Shown one piece after another: positions 44,471 to 56,612 of a stretch of DNA of 64,000 nucleotides. The stretch is from Polytrichum commune (lineage: Eukaryota; Streptophyta; Polytrichopsida; Polytrichales; Polytrichaceae), in assembly GCA_950295325.1 (NCBI GenBank), contig OX485808.1, forward strand, positions 14,076,501 through 14,140,500, in the 5' to 3' direction. Each line of letters starts with the position of its first letter. Position 1 is the first letter of the stretch. The notes under the pieces were generated by a model. The model saw only the letters and a list, made by a program, of their open reading frames with translations. It ran no database searches and was not told the origin of the DNA. Made by a program: the position numbers and the translations under genes.

Positions 44471-46142
44471 ATGTCAGGCTATAATTACAATCCTGGTTGT
44501 AGAAGCTTTTGGTGTCTAGACATATGATGCAGAAGAAAATGTTTCATGTTTGATTTGCTCTCTTTCTAAAGGCTCCTACTTCAAGGTTTGATTCTATGCA
44601 CATTGTGCCGTGGATGATCTTATTGAGAATTTGGCACGAAGCATTTGTTCACTACACAAACTTTTATTGTTGAACTTGCTGGAAAGTGTTGCAGTAGGAG
44701 TCTCATCAATCGTGTGTTGCATGACAACCTTTTCTTCTTGGATGTTCAAGGTTTTGAATGGCATACAAGTTTTTGTGTGCAATGATGTCTAAACAAGAAC
44801 TTTCCCAAGCTTTTTAGTGGTCATTTTGGGTTCATAGTAATTTATATTGGCCACATGAGCTACAATGCTACCAATGAGGTATACACACATAGGATTGATG
44901 TGGAGGAGCTGGAAAAGTTTGTGACCGAGAGAAATTTATATGGTTTATGTAAGAGGTATGCCTAAACACTCCAAGCTCTAGCAATTTCCTTTCTTCATTC
45001 ATGTTTTTTTTAACCTTTTTTTTAATGCCTCTAGCCCAATTCTACTTGTATAAGGCATGGATGAGTCTTGGTGATGATTACTCTATAGGTAGGGAATCTA
45101 TTAGTGTATCAAATCACCATAAAGACTACATCAAGTTTCAAATCATGGTATCATTGCAGGAAGTGGAAGCTAGGGATTCTACAAATTCACGAAAGGTTGT
45201 TAGATTACCAGGTTGTAAAATTTCAGAACCCATACATGAATTTCTTTGTGCTCATATGTAGACTCCTACAGAGTGGGTGTTGTGTTGTTCTAGCACACAA
45301 TCTTTTTTTTTTGGACAAATGACTGCACTTTTGTAATGCATATGGTGCATGATATTTTAGTTGTTGATATGACTGTTCACTGCTTAAGTTGCTCCTACTA
45401 CTTATTACTCTCAATGAATCGTCCTTATACTCGTCACTATCTCGATCTCATCATGTGGATGTGCGTTGAAAATCGAGTGACGTTGTTATGGTGAAAGTCG
45501 GATTGACTCTTTACAAGGTCAATGGAATGGCTTTGACTTGTACGTTGCCATTCTGAACCCCTGAACTCGTATTCTCTGAGCTGTTTAGACTTAATCCAAA
45601 AGGGGTGAACTAATAAATAAGGTGTCAGGAGTCTTTGATCGTTTGACGAATTTTAGTTAATTAGTAGGGAAAATATATATTCAAAGCATTCAAGTGCGTG
45701 TGAGAGAGAGAGAGTGTGAAATTGGGGGTTTGACTAAATTTGCAGAGAGATCTGTCCACCGTATGAAAATCCCGGAACGCGTCTCCCAAGGCTCGTCCTT
45801 GCCACAGTCCATGCTACCGTAGCTCACTTAACGTAAGTATTCACTAACTAGAACGCATACACTAAATATCAATAACCACCTTATGAAAGTAAGTAACATC
45901 AAATGTAAACTCAAACATTCAATATCAACTATGGTAATGTGTGGAAGTTACATGTTTGAATTTAGTGTTAGTGAGGATATGAAAAAAAAGGATTTAATAA
46001 GGGAGGTGGTAGTAGGGAAGGTAGTGGCACAACTGTGTCTAACACTAATTGTCAAAGGATTGAAAATTAATGTTGAGTAGGGTAGGGTGGTAACAACACT
46101 AAATATAATCAAACACTATGTCCTATTTAGTGTACTGTGAGG

Positions 46143-46146
<4 letters not shown>
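44471..46146. other. Intergenic, unrecognised ORFs
   Basis: 45001-45261 (86 codons, plus) begins with a hydrophobic stretch but matches no family I know. 46096-46133 has ACACTAAAT and ATTTAGTGT as an interrupted inverted pair, a relic end of the ACACTAAAT-type MITEs. No gene called. Confidence 0.35.

Positions 46147-46178
<32 letters not shown>
46147..46178. repeat. (GA)16 microsatellite
   Basis: Uninterrupted GA run adjoining the left end of the TIR element that follows. Confidence 0.9.
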
Positions 46179-46181
<3 letters not shown>

Positions 46182-46815
46182 GTCACATATGAGTGTACCT
46201 CTCCTTCATTCAACTTAAAAACGTGACCCTCTAGAGGGTTGTGGGCGATTCATATCAAATGACTTGGACTAGACTAAATCGGAGTTTTGAAAGCGGCCGA
46301 GAGTTGACACCCACCTCTTTGAGTTGTCCTATCCCCCCCTTCCCAGTTGGGCAAACCAACCCGTACACTGGTTCCTTGGAGGCAAGGGTTTAGGCATCCA
46401 ACAAGGAACGAGTGTATGGGTTGGTTCACCCAAATCTCCTCCCCCCCATCCCCCTCATCTGCCAACATCACCCAAGGTGAAAACACAACCAATCATATTA
46501 CAACTTGTAGATTTTATTATCCAAGAAGATTTGATCCTAGAATTAGCATCAAAGGCCCCAAATTAGACTAGCAGGTTTACTTGAGACGAGATAACCACGA
46601 ATATAAGAGAATGAGGGTTTGGACTCCTTCGACCTTGGTAATAGTGGTGGGAGCCCAGCTCAAAGGACGTACGTTAAACGTCTTCGCCTTCTCAAGCTAA
46701 ATTTTGATGCAAATCAAATCAACTATAAAAAGCAACATTCGGACTGCACAATATTTCGGGAATTTTTTTTGGTGTGTTGGATGAATGAGAGGCTCGTCCG
46801 CGATGCGATAATTCC
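46179..46815. mobile_element. TIR element (ATTATCGCATATGAG family) with nested hairpin
   Basis: The left end, AATTGTCACATATGAGTGTA followed by CCTCTCCTTCATTCAAC, pairs with the right end, GTTGGATGAATGAGAGG followed by GATGCGATAATT. An internal stretch (GACTTGGACTAGACTAAAT) also occurs near 13150. A separate 89-nt foldback is embedded at 46346-46434. No coding capacity. Confidence 0.65.
46346..46434. mobile_element. 89-nt foldback element, copy 1
   Basis: Arms of about 32 nt: TTGGGCAAACCAACCCGTAC... pairs with ...GTATGGGTTGGTTCACCCAA. The loop reads AGGCAAGGGTTTAGGCATCC. A second copy in the other orientation lies at 47985-48071. Confidence 0.8.
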
Positions 46816-47163
46816 CTGGCTCCTCTTTGCAGAAATTCCAGGCAGTTTTTGGGCAGGCAGGAATACTGTAAAAATGGCCGGCCAAATTAGTTAGCTTCAA
46901 CCGTTTTTCGATGAGAAATCGAATGAATGATGGTGTCGATCGAGAGTGTCGGCCTTCAGCTGGCTGCTGTGGCCACAATTATTATGGTTGACATCCACTC
47001 CACACTCCTGGACAAAGTCTCCTGCACATCTGACTTGCTAAATTTGACCCAAGTGTGACACAATTTTTTTGTTTTGTTTTGTGGTTCTATTTATATAGAA
47101 AAAAAACCAACTCGAAAGTTGGAGTGAGTGGCCACATGATGTGGGAAATGCATAAAGCATGTA
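46816..47163. other. Intergenic, no gene recognised
   Basis: Short stretch between two TIR elements; contains only unremarkable ORFs. Confidence 0.4.
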
Positions 47164-47654
47164 CAATCCACCCTCGATAAATGTTACACTTATAAACGTT
47201 AACTCATTGTATTTGTTAACAAAATCGTATTCCCCTCATATCGCTAACTAGAATGTTAACTATGTTAAATGTTAACAATAATTTACTCCCCTCTTTGTTA
47301 ATTTGCCACTTATTAATGTTAACCTACGAAATACATCCAATACTGTGTGATGACATATCCATTACATTGACTCACAACCTTTCAAAGTGGCAAAAAGCCA
47401 CCAAATTTGACTTTTGTGACCAAATTATTCATTTGGACTATATTGATTCTTATTTTGTTTCATAAAAATAAAAGATTGATTAGATAGATATATTTTATAT
47501 ATGATAATTTTGTAAAACTCTCCCTACATAATTGTAATGAATTTATATTTGTTAAGCATTCAAAAAGCTCCCTTTATAACTGTTACAATGTTAACTCACT
47601 ATAAATGTTAGGAAAATTTTACTCCAGAGCCTAACATTTATAGAGGGTGGACTG
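47164..47654. mobile_element. Tc1/mariner (pogo)-like MITE
   Basis: TIRs CAATCCACCCTCGATAAATG and, inverted, CAGTCCACCCTCTATAAATG, flanked by TA dinucleotides (47162-47163, 47655-47656). The interior repeats GTTAACnnn words. No transposase. 'CAGTCCACCCTC' ends with a TA target are characteristic of pogo-type mariner elements. Confidence 0.75.
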
Positions 47655-47984
47655 TACTATGCCTTTTGTTAAATTCAAAACTGGACACCTGTATTGGGTG
47701 GTATTATATGGCAAGGCTTGGGATCAAGAAAAGGCACCACAAACAAATGCGTCACAATAAGCTATTGGACTAGCTATGTGCTCTAAAGCATATTAAGCAT
47801 TGTTCTAGATTTTTTAGTTAAACTAACACAATTGGAAGAATCATATGTGGTTCTTGTAAGAGGAAGTCAAGAATCTCATTTTGATTTCTGTATATAAGTT
47901 AGTATAATTCGCATCTCAACTTCAATTCTAAAAATTGCAATTACGATGATTTGTGTGGATTACATCCACTAATTGGATAAGAGA

Positions 47985-48071
47985 TTTGGGCGAACCAACC
48001 CATACACTCGTTTCTTGTTGGATGCCTAAACCCTTGCCTCCAAGGAATCAATGTACAGGTTGTTTCACCCC
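47985..48071. mobile_element. 87-nt foldback element, copy 2
   Basis: TTTGGGCGAACCAACCCATA... to ...GGTTGTTTCACCCCA; same sequence as 46346-46434 in reverse orientation. It interrupts the dispersed 'GTTGGAAGTGCCCACAATAG' repeat family (47820-47960, then 48118-48160). Confidence 0.75.
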
Positions 48072-50932
48072 AGCCTTGGATAAGATAGTCATGAGGTCGA
48101 TTCGATAACCGGATTAGTTTGCAGAGTTGGAAGTGCCCACAATAGGGCCACATCCCGGGGGATGCACCTTTCCTAACACGTATGAGTATATTACATGGGT
48201 GCACAATATGGGTATTACTTTGAACTTTTCCTACATATACATATGCTACACAATTATAGCTCGTAGTTACGTACATCTATGAAGGACCTCTAGAATATAG
48301 ACAACATTTATGCTTGTATGGTAGGGTCACTAGACTTTATGGGATAGGCATTAAATCGTTAGATGGAATATAGGGATCCGATTGACTTGATGGATTGTTC
48401 ATCAAACATGGAGATTCGTTTATGTTGGGAGTCAGAAAGGAACCAACAATACGTGGAGATACGATCTTACAGATCGTTCGATGGTAGATTCAAAAACAAT
48501 AATTTGAATAGATATATGTGACACATACTGTAGACTTAGATGCTTATAAGTTACATCCAAGAGATAAAAAAGTCTCAACGATTTTGTTAACGAATGCCAA
48601 AATTTTACATTATATATATATATATACATATGTTATGGGTTCATTTTTATTCAAAAGTATATATGTATACCTATGTTAATGACTATATATGAATGTAGAT
48701 GATTTTACGTATACATATTGTCACTTGTACCTTCATCATTGAAATTGTACGTGTATTGCTTGATTATACAAAACATAACTTGTATACAGGGGGTTTCTAG
48801 AGTATATTGCGAACGCATGTGGTTCTTGGTTTTTTAATGAAAAGTGCACACCCCATAGGCCACATACCTTAAAATTTCAAAGACCGTGGAGGAGTGCAAC
48901 ATTGTTCTAAATGTGTCAAAGTAATATCTTGAAGGGAACATCAAGAACTATCACGAACAAGATTCATAAGTGAGGTCCCTTCAAATGATCACATCCACAT
49001 TGTAAAGAATAAACAATAAAAGATATACGGTCCTTCTATAACGAATCTAAAGGCAATCACTTTGAGGATTCATTGAATAATATTAAATCTCTAAATGAGC
49101 TCTAAGAGAAACTTGATATGATTGGCTAATATTACAAATACTAGGGATCATTGGTGGAATGTTGCAAGCACAATGCGTATCGGGTCTTCAATTAATCACA
49201 TTGTCAAAATATGTTTTTCAAATTTTGAGTGTAATATGTAGCTTACTTGAGAACACCCATTCAAGAAATGCTGAAGTTGATCGAACTATTAAAAATGTGG
49301 ATTTGCGCAATTGCTAAACAAATGAGACAACTCCCAAGCCAACCCAATGGTTAGAAATGTCAATGAAGCCCACAAAAATGACCACAAACCCTTGAGGTCA
49401 CATATGACACCTCCCGTATACCTAGTGAGACTGGGCTTGCCAACATTCGAAGGCATTAAATCAAGACCGTTAGTCAACATATTTAAAAAACATACTTACA
49501 TTAAGAATCTACTACACTTTTAAAAAAAAAATCCTAATATAACACATTCCCCCATGGTAAGTGCTTAAAAATGTTTCTGGAGAGCTAGCCCGGGTCTGGC
49601 TCTACACCCATGATGTTTCAAGAAATTCCTTCATAAATAAGTTCTAAAAGATCCCACTTTTTATCTAGTCAACAATTTTCTTCTCCTCCTCCTGAATACT
49701 TCAACAACAACTTCCTGCACCACTAATGGATTCCTCTTTGTCATTTCCTATACAGAAGCAATGCACTCATTTGGACACTAATCTTGAAATCATCTCAACA
49801 AAATTGTCACATTGCACAAGAATCATCACCCCACGTGAAAGTATCCACCTGATTAGTGCGGAAGAAAGTGGAAAGCGAGGCCCATGCAAGTGAGCCAGGG
49901 GTTGAAAAGGTGCCTGCAAGCTTGATGAGAGGGACTTGGCAACGGAGCAGTTTTAAAAGCTTAGACTTGGTGGTGAGGAGTTGGGCCCGGGAGCTGACCT
50001 TCAAAGTTGTGGCACCTTGCCATGATCAGTTGTAGGCAGCAGGGTTTTACTGCTTTTCCAAGCGTGGGCCACCATCGCCAGGTAATTTGGTAAAGTAATG
50101 AGCAACGGGCAGTATGTAGTCCAAGTAGTAGTACTATGGCCATTGACAAAACCCACAACAAGCAAGCCTGCTAGCCGGTCGTCCGGCGCGGCAGAGAAAA
50201 GGGAAGGAATGAGTTCCAGAGTGCACCCTGGTCCAAGAAACTGTCTCACCTGCACCTATCAACAATTATATCACCACCCAGAATTTGGTCTGTGCAGATG
50301 ATTACTGTCATGTTCAGGATTCATGTAAGGATGGAAGCTGAGACTTGAAGTTTTGAGCTTTGGATGCATGTCTGCAAGGGTAAGGTTGATGGTCGGTCGG
50401 TACTACTATGATTTGTGCGGAGGATGTCAACCACAAATTCAACTTGCAGTGGATTATGACTCAGACAAGAGCACAATTTGTCCTTTCTTTTATTATAGTG
50501 AGGATGCGCGTACCGCCCACCTGCCGAAACCCAACAGATGGAAAATAAATAAATTCGATGCATGCGTATTGAGTCTAGGAAGCTTAGCAACCGTCGTACA
50601 GTACTAGTGTGCTGCAAGTCGATCGGCGACGGTGGAGTTTGGGATTGAATCTGAGTTTGGGTGGATTTATCTATAAAGTAGTCTCGGATGGTGGTGATGT
50701 TGACAGGATCATTGGTGGATTACAACATCATGTAAGCCATGTTGCTGCAAGTTGTAGATGATGACTGCAGGAATTTGTGTGTAAGAATATTGAGTTGAAT
50801 CCATTCACAGTGCATGTTGCAAGTGAACGATCGATGTTGATGTCTGGATGGCCGGTGAGTGTCTGCAGGATGATTGTGTATTCGGGTTTCTAAGTCAATG
50901 GCTGTAGATTGGCTTGGAACTAAATTTGGTTT
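48072..50932. other. Intergenic, no gene recognised
   Basis: TA-rich microsatellite at 48611-48626. Short unrecognised ORFs on both strands around 49.8-50.6 kb. Composition becomes less AT-rich toward the protease gene. Confidence 0.4.
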
Positions 50933-51846
50933 AATAATGCCAGTTTCTTGTGCAGGTGCTGGGCGAATTCGGCGTGGTATTCTGGACTGTCCGAAGACTG
51001 CAAGAATCTTCAAGTTACTGAAACTTCTTGCGGAGTTGTGGCTCATGTGGCGAAGTTTCGGATGCAGTTTTCGGTGTTAACCACATTCACCATCGTTATC
51101 TGAGGAATTTCTGTGTGCAACATTAACCTCCGGCCATCTGCACAAATCTCTTGCCAAAAGACACACGGTATGACATTCTGCCGGGAGACTAAGATCGAAT
51201 ATCTTGTCTACCATTGAGAAAGTCAAGAGTAGGGGATTACGGATCCCTGCAGAGAGTTTGAAGCTGATTTCTGCGGGATGGGACTAGTGACTGCATATAT
51301 ATACACTTGTACTCCTGTGATCAAGCATAAATATCTCTAGCAGCAATTGCTTCGGTGGCTCCAGATAGCTGATTTTTGGTGGAATAATGCCGGTTTCCTG
51401 TGCAGGTGGCTGGCGTATGAATACAGTATGGGATTCTGGCCTCTCTGAAAGCTGCAAGCCTCAAGGTTATTGAAACTTCTAGCGGATTTGCCATGAGCTT
51501 TTCGTGAACACCACGGAGATTACAATTTCTATAGTGAAAGTTATAGTCGCATATAACCCGCTCAGCCTGAAGATTCGTTACACAACGAGCTGCTGATGAA
51601 GCCTTGGGAAACTGTCACGTTGTTGGTGTATGCCTTTCTGATGTAGTTTTCGGTGTTGAGTTGACATTCATCATCTTCCTCTTCAGAAGTTAGTCTGTCC
51701 ATTTGCACAATTCTCTTGCCCAAATTTGGCATCGTATGACATATTTCTGGTTCTAAGGTACTAAGATCCCGTCCTGCACGATTGAGAAGCTTAAGAGGAA
51801 CTTCCAAACCAATCCGTGCAGAGAGTTAGAAGCGGAATTGTGCGGG
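50933..51846 (+). promoter_or_regulatory. Upstream region of the aspartic protease, present as a direct duplication
   Basis: 50933-51310 and 51383-51880 are diverged direct copies: AATAATGCCAGTTTCTTGTG / AATAATGCCGGTTTCCTGTG at their left ends, and GCGGGATGGGACTAG / GCGGGATGGGAAATT at the start codon. The second copy contains the real ATG at 51847 and about 120 bp of extra sequence near 51490-51610. No reliable TATA box or transcription start can be assigned. Confidence 0.7.
51277..51342 (+). pseudogene. Decoy duplicate of the protease N-terminus
   Basis: ATG at 51279 opens a short frame, MGLVTAYIYTCTPVIKHKYL then stop, aligning with the real start MGNLKTAYTAS. It is the start-codon end of the upstream duplicate and codes for no protease. 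Confidence 0.6.
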
Positions 51847-53655
51847 ATGGGAAATTTGAAGACTGCATATACAGCTTCTGCTGTGATGATGGCGAGTCTC
51901 TTGATGGTGATTCTCTCTGCACATGTTGCACTTGCTCTCGCACATGCGGGGTCCGAGAGTCACCTTCCGGGGATCAACATGAGCTCCAGGCCCGAAGACA
52001 CCTTCAAAGTCGGGGTATGCCAAAACATGAAACACTCAACCTCTCCTTCGAAAGTCGGATGCAAAAATGACCAAAGCCAGCATCATCAAGAGACAACAAG
52101 TCGAGTTTCCACAGCAAGAAAGGATACAGGATTACTGCGAGTGGAGCTCAAACACCGCACTGCACACCCGATGCACCGATCAATCCCACCAAAAGACTCC
52201 CTATCACAGTCCTTACGGCGAGACGCCGCGCGAACACACGGCATATCCCGCAGGGTTGCAAACGCAGGAACCAAAACAGGGGTTAACCGTTCTGATCATA
52301 TTGTGGACACCAACTTGGATTCAACAGCAGAAAAAACAAAGAAGCAGCCAAGGGATCGGAGGCTGAATATTGTGCGGAGTGCGAACGATCCTCTCGATGA
52401 GAAAGTAGGGGGATACTTAGGGTTTGAGGGGACAGTAGAGTCAGGGGCTTCCCTTGGCTCCGGAGAGTACTTCATGGACATCTTCCTTGGCAGCCCCCCA
52501 AGACACATCCCTGTGATCATCGATACTGGAAGTGATCTAACCTGGGTCCAGTGTGCACCTTGTAAGCACTGCTACTCGCAAACTGGTGCCGTGTTCGACC
52601 CGGCGAATTCAACTTCCTATGGCCATGTCCCTTGCTCCTCTCCTGAGTGCTTGCTTGTGGACCCTTTCTACAACCGCTCTACCTGCGGTGCCACACCAGG
52701 AAAACCAAGCAGTTGCTCCTACTTCTATTGGTATGGAGATTTCTCCAACACCACTGGTGATTTTGCTACCGAAACCTTTACATTGAATGTGTCGAAGAGC
52801 CTCGGGGGAGGAGGAAGTGACAAAACCCTGAAGATTGAGAGGGTTAAGTTCGGGTGTGGGCATAGCAATGAGGGTTTGTTCCATGGTGCGGGTGGGTTAT
52901 TGGGGTTAGGGCAAGGCGAGGTTTCGTTCTCGTCGCAGCTCGGGTCGATCTACGGAAACAAGTTCTCGTATTGCCTTGTCGACCGAGACAATCCATTGTC
53001 CGTCTCGAGCACGATCGTCTTTGGGGATATTGAAGATGAGGAGGAAGAGGAGGAAGAGGAAGACGAGGTGCCTCGGAGGCGATCGTCTTACTACCGAGGA
53101 GTCCAAGGGTTCCAATTTACGCCGTTTGTGAAGAACCCGGTTGTGGATACGTTCTATTATGTGGAGGTTTCGCACTTGATCGTCGGCGGAGTGAACCTCA
53201 CGGGCGTCCCGGGGTCGGTGTGGAAGATCAACGGGCGCGACGGCGGCGGCGGGACGATCGTCGACTCGGGCACGACGCTCACCTACTTCGCCGAGCCCGC
53301 GTACTCAGCGTTGCGGGGGGCGTTCGCCGCGCGCATCGGGTTGCCGAAGACGCGCCCGCTCCAGCCATTGGACCTTTGCTACAACGTTACAGGCGTCTCA
53401 TCGATCGCGTCGACGATACAACAGCTGCCGACGTTCAGCGTCGTGTTTGCGAACGGCGCCGTGTGGCACCTTCCGCAGAAGAACGTGTTCATCCAACCAG
53501 ACCCCGACGAGCAGACGCTGTGCCTGGGGATACTCGGGTGCCCCCAGAACACCGTCTCCATCATCGGCAACTACCAGCAACAAAACTTCCACATGGTGTT
53601 TGATCGCGCAAAGTCGCAGCTTGGCTTTGCGCCCACCGATTGCTCGTCTTTCTAG
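51847..53655 (+). CDS. Aspartic protease, nepenthesin/ASPG1-like (pepsin family A1)
   Basis: 602 residues, single exon. Starts MGNLKTAYTASAVMMASLLM, a hydrophobic signal peptide of about 33 residues (ending ALALAHAG), so it enters the secretory pathway. Residues about 95-140 form the propeptide (LLRVELKHR ... SLRRDAARTHG), a pattern usual in plant nepenthesin-like proteases. The mature part begins around SGASLGSGEYFMDIFLG (200-216). Catalytic motifs: DTGSDLTW (226-233) and DSGTTLTY (473-480). The Cys-rich nepenthesin insert follows the first motif (CAPCKHCYSQ ... SSCSYFYWYGD). It ends FGFAP-like, QLGFAPTDC. An acidic run (DIEDEEEEEEEEDE, 394-407) sits between the lobes. Start: the upstream duplicate conserves the same ATG; an in-frame TTG at 51838 is unlikely. 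GC-rich 3' half. Confidence 0.95.
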   Translation: MGNLKTAYTASAVMMASLLMVILSAHVALALAHAGSESHLPGINMSSRPEDTFKVGVCQNMKHSTSPSKVGCKNDQSQHHQETTSRVSTARKDTGLLRVELKHRTAHPMHRSIPPKDSLSQSLRRDAARTHGISRRVANAGTKTGVNRSDHIVDTNLDSTAEKTKKQPRDRRLNIVRSANDPLDEKVGGYLGFEGTVESGASLGSGEYFMDIFLGSPPRHIPVIIDTGSDLTWVQCAPCKHCYSQTGAVFDPANSTSYGHVPCSSPECLLVDPFYNRSTCGATPGKPSSCSYFYWYGDFSNTTGDFATETFTLNVSKSLGGGGSDKTLKIERVKFGCGHSNEGLFHGAGGLLGLGQGEVSFSSQLGSIYGNKFSYCLVDRDNPLSVSSTIVFGDIEDEEEEEEEEDEVPRRRSSYYRGVQGFQFTPFVKNPVVDTFYYVEVSHLIVGGVNLTGVPGSVWKINGRDGGGGTIVDSGTTLTYFAEPAYSALRGAFAARIGLPKTRPLQPLDLCYNVTGVSSIASTIQQLPTFSVVFANGAVWHLPQKNVFIQPDPDEQTLCLGILGCPQNTVSIIGNYQQQNFHMVFDRAKSQLGFAPTDCSSF

Positions 53656-56563
53656 TCCATCAACCGTCTCTCTTTTATTTTCTGGACTACACGAGAAGCT
53701 TACATCCATCAGGTAACCTGTTGGAGCCGCAACTTGTATCCATTTTGCTAAAATGCTCCACCTGGTCCACTCGGTGTAGTAGAGAGTGGGCTTGCAAAAT
53801 CCAAGCTCCATTAATAGCCCAAGCCTATAACAAACCAATTTAAGCACGTGCTTTAAGGTGAGTGGGAGATTTTTTGCCATGGAGTATATCAGGATCCTGG
53901 ATTAGTGCGGATGCAATCACTGCCCACAGATCTGCTCTGACATGTGGTAGATTGCTCCTTCGGGTTCCACGGCGAGTAGTCCCTTGACACTTGTCTCCTC
54001 TCGGATGCATGCATGACGAGGTTGCGTCGTGATGTTTCTGAGCGGAAGTACTCCATCCACCAACTATCAATCAGCTGTCACTGCATGCAGAAAATGATGT
54101 TGTAGAGAGCCATCTTATAGCTCCATTTCGATTGATCTAAAGAGGCCGATGATGAAACGGTGGATTCAGCTGGCTCAGTTCAATTCTGAGTTCTCGAACG
54201 TCGAAGAATGCTATCGAATCCGGCCGGCCTTGAGGATTGAATTAGTGTAGCAGCTGCATTATGTTCAGGGTTAAGGGTTAACAATGACTACGTATCCCAG
54301 TGTGATGATCGTCCAAACTACGACAGGACTGAGATGAATGCAGTTGAGGAATCTGGTTGAATCCGCAGATTCCTGCATTTGTATTACATCAAAGATTGCG
54401 ATGATCCAAAGATCTGAAAAATTGGATACTCGTTTATTGTAGTGCATATTATGTCCCACCAATGCCGTAAAGTTTTGAAGGAACAGATTTGCACACCTGC
54501 ATCTATCATTTTTGTTTCTTCTTCATGTTTATGTCCTCAATATACTGGACCCTGAGGACAGTTGAGTCTCTAGTCCTTGCAGATGGAGGTCATGGGCATG
54601 TAGATCATCAGATCGAAGGTAGCTGACTGATCCTTTGAGTTGTACTGTTGATGAAGGAGATGATTGTACAGGAATTCGCATGACATGATGATTCTTGCTA
54701 ATGAAGTGGAAGGACAGTTTCGCAGGCACAATTATATGTATCTGGGAGCTGACTTTTTCAAATGTTATCATCAGGAGTCAGTAATCTACTGCCTACTTGA
54801 ACATCCAAAACCATCACTTTTTAACTCAGGTCCATCATACCTTAACCTTTGATTCAGTCTGCGATATGGGTTCAGTCTGCAAAAGTGGGAGGATGAGAAA
54901 AACTTGAATGATCCATTGCTGGCTCTGATCATGTGTTGCACGATTCATGACCGGCCAGTATATATAATAATAAGTTAGGTGCCACTTGTCACCTGGCAGT
55001 TCTGTGACCTGATAAAGTATAAGATATGTCTTCACAAGTTCACCAATACTCAAGCAAGTGCAACCTAGACAGTGGGGAATAATAATGTCCCCAAATAATA
55101 ATAATTTGGGGCTTGTCATGCCTGGAGCAGGAAGGCAGGAAACGTGGATGCATCTCGGATCTATGTAAGTAACTGTAGTTGTTGACACATGAACTGCACA
55201 TAATATTTGCTCAGTACATGAGCTGTGTTCACTCCGTTTCGGTTTGACACTGCTGCGCTCGCTCAGATTCAGTCTGAAAGTTCAGAATCGCAGGGTAAGA
55301 TTCGTGATTCACAATTGGCCCCACAGAACGGTTTCTTCCTGCTGAGCAATGTTATGCATTTTGATTGTCGATGGTGTATGAAGAGGCTTCTTGAGCCTTC
55401 TCCAAGCTGCTCTCTCAAGTCTCAAGTCCAGCTTGGGGTCACGAAGTTGCCTTGTGAGGTGTAATGTTCATTCTGGCAAAGAAAAATGTAATACGCAAGG
55501 TATTGAAATTAAAATATGTGCGTGAAGGTGATTTAATGTTGAATTCCATCCACTCTGAAGCAACAATGAACCGCTTGATCCAGTTTTAACACTTTTTCGG
55601 CATCCCCTGTCCTCATGAAGAATTAAAGCACTTTAATTTTTCTCGTTGACGACATTACAGTAATCGGTGAGAAGAGCCTAGTACCATCTTTGGAGAAGAA
55701 TACATTAGAAACACCTATGATCGTCCTTTAAGCAACTGAACGTAGTTGCTATGACTAGTACTTTTTCCTGTTTTTGAAATCGAGTGTTGTTAGCAATTGA
55801 AAGAGAATTCCAAAGCATCGTATCACGTGTTTTTGGATTCGGAATATGAATAAATTATGAATGATCAAAGTGTTACCTATAGATGCAACCCAAAACCGAT
55901 CCTAGCCTGATATGCTTGTGTTATGTACACCTTTGCAACCAATATCTACATTTTAGGATCGCCTTTTTGGTCAAAATGTGGGCGCCACTTTTGGGTTTGA
56001 CTCGAGGTTGCTTTTGGGTACTTCTACATTAATTGTGATGCACTCGGAACGAATAAAAGTGCATGTTGAGGTTGATCCACTGATGATGAGATCATGTAGG
56101 GCGGGGTTGGCGCACGCCACACTATTCACATCTACTTATAATGGTGGGGAGGCAGCTTGGTCGGTTAAGTGTGGGCCTACTTCATCTCTATAGTGATTGT
56201 CGGGACACCTTATCTAGAAACAAAAACTTGGCAGCAGGCTGCCCCTGACTTGAACCTACACTAATTATCCTGTTTAGTGAGGGCTGGCCAATAGTGCGTG
56301 TGGGAAACTAGGGAAGACCCGAACCTATATTTCTATTCGTCATGAAATTAGTGTCACTAGAAGATCTAGCTAGGATTTCATGAACCCAAATTGACTCGTC
56401 ATTTGGCGTTCATTTGGTTCTCTCCCATTCGTCGACCCATGATTGACATTTTCCATATTTTTTGTCTAAGTTCATTGTGAAATATGCTCAAAGTGTTTTC
56501 GCAATTGTTTTTGCCAGGTTTTGATGAGGAGCAATGCTACCATATCATTTAACAACGCCTATA
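53656..56563. other. Downstream of the protease, no gene recognised
   Basis: The 3' UTR should lie in the first few hundred bases; no clear poly(A) signal chosen. 54.1-55.5 kb is less AT-rich and free of recognised TIR elements but has no convincing ORF. 55790-55860 matches a dispersed repeat at 35.5 kb. Confidence 0.4.
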
Positions 56564-56564
56564 G

Positions 56565-56611
<47 letters not shown>

Positions 56612-56612
56612 G
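56564..56612. repeat. (GTT)16 microsatellite
   Basis: Perfect trinucleotide run of about 49 bp, long enough to be polymorphic. Confidence 0.95.

Noticed and set aside
53220-53603. 127-codon plus frame inside the protease
   Set aside because: Arg-rich alternate frame of the GC-rich protease 3' half.
54148-54235. Second snoRNA-like pattern (GATGATGA ... CTGA with GGCC flanks)
   Set aside because: The CTGA is not next to the 3' half of the putative stem; the stem is only 5 bp.
54295-54345. Possible box C/D snoRNA (GTGATGA followed by CTGA and GATGAA)
   Set aside because: C and D-like boxes are only about 30 nt apart, no terminal stem pairs, and no second D box lies at the expected distance.
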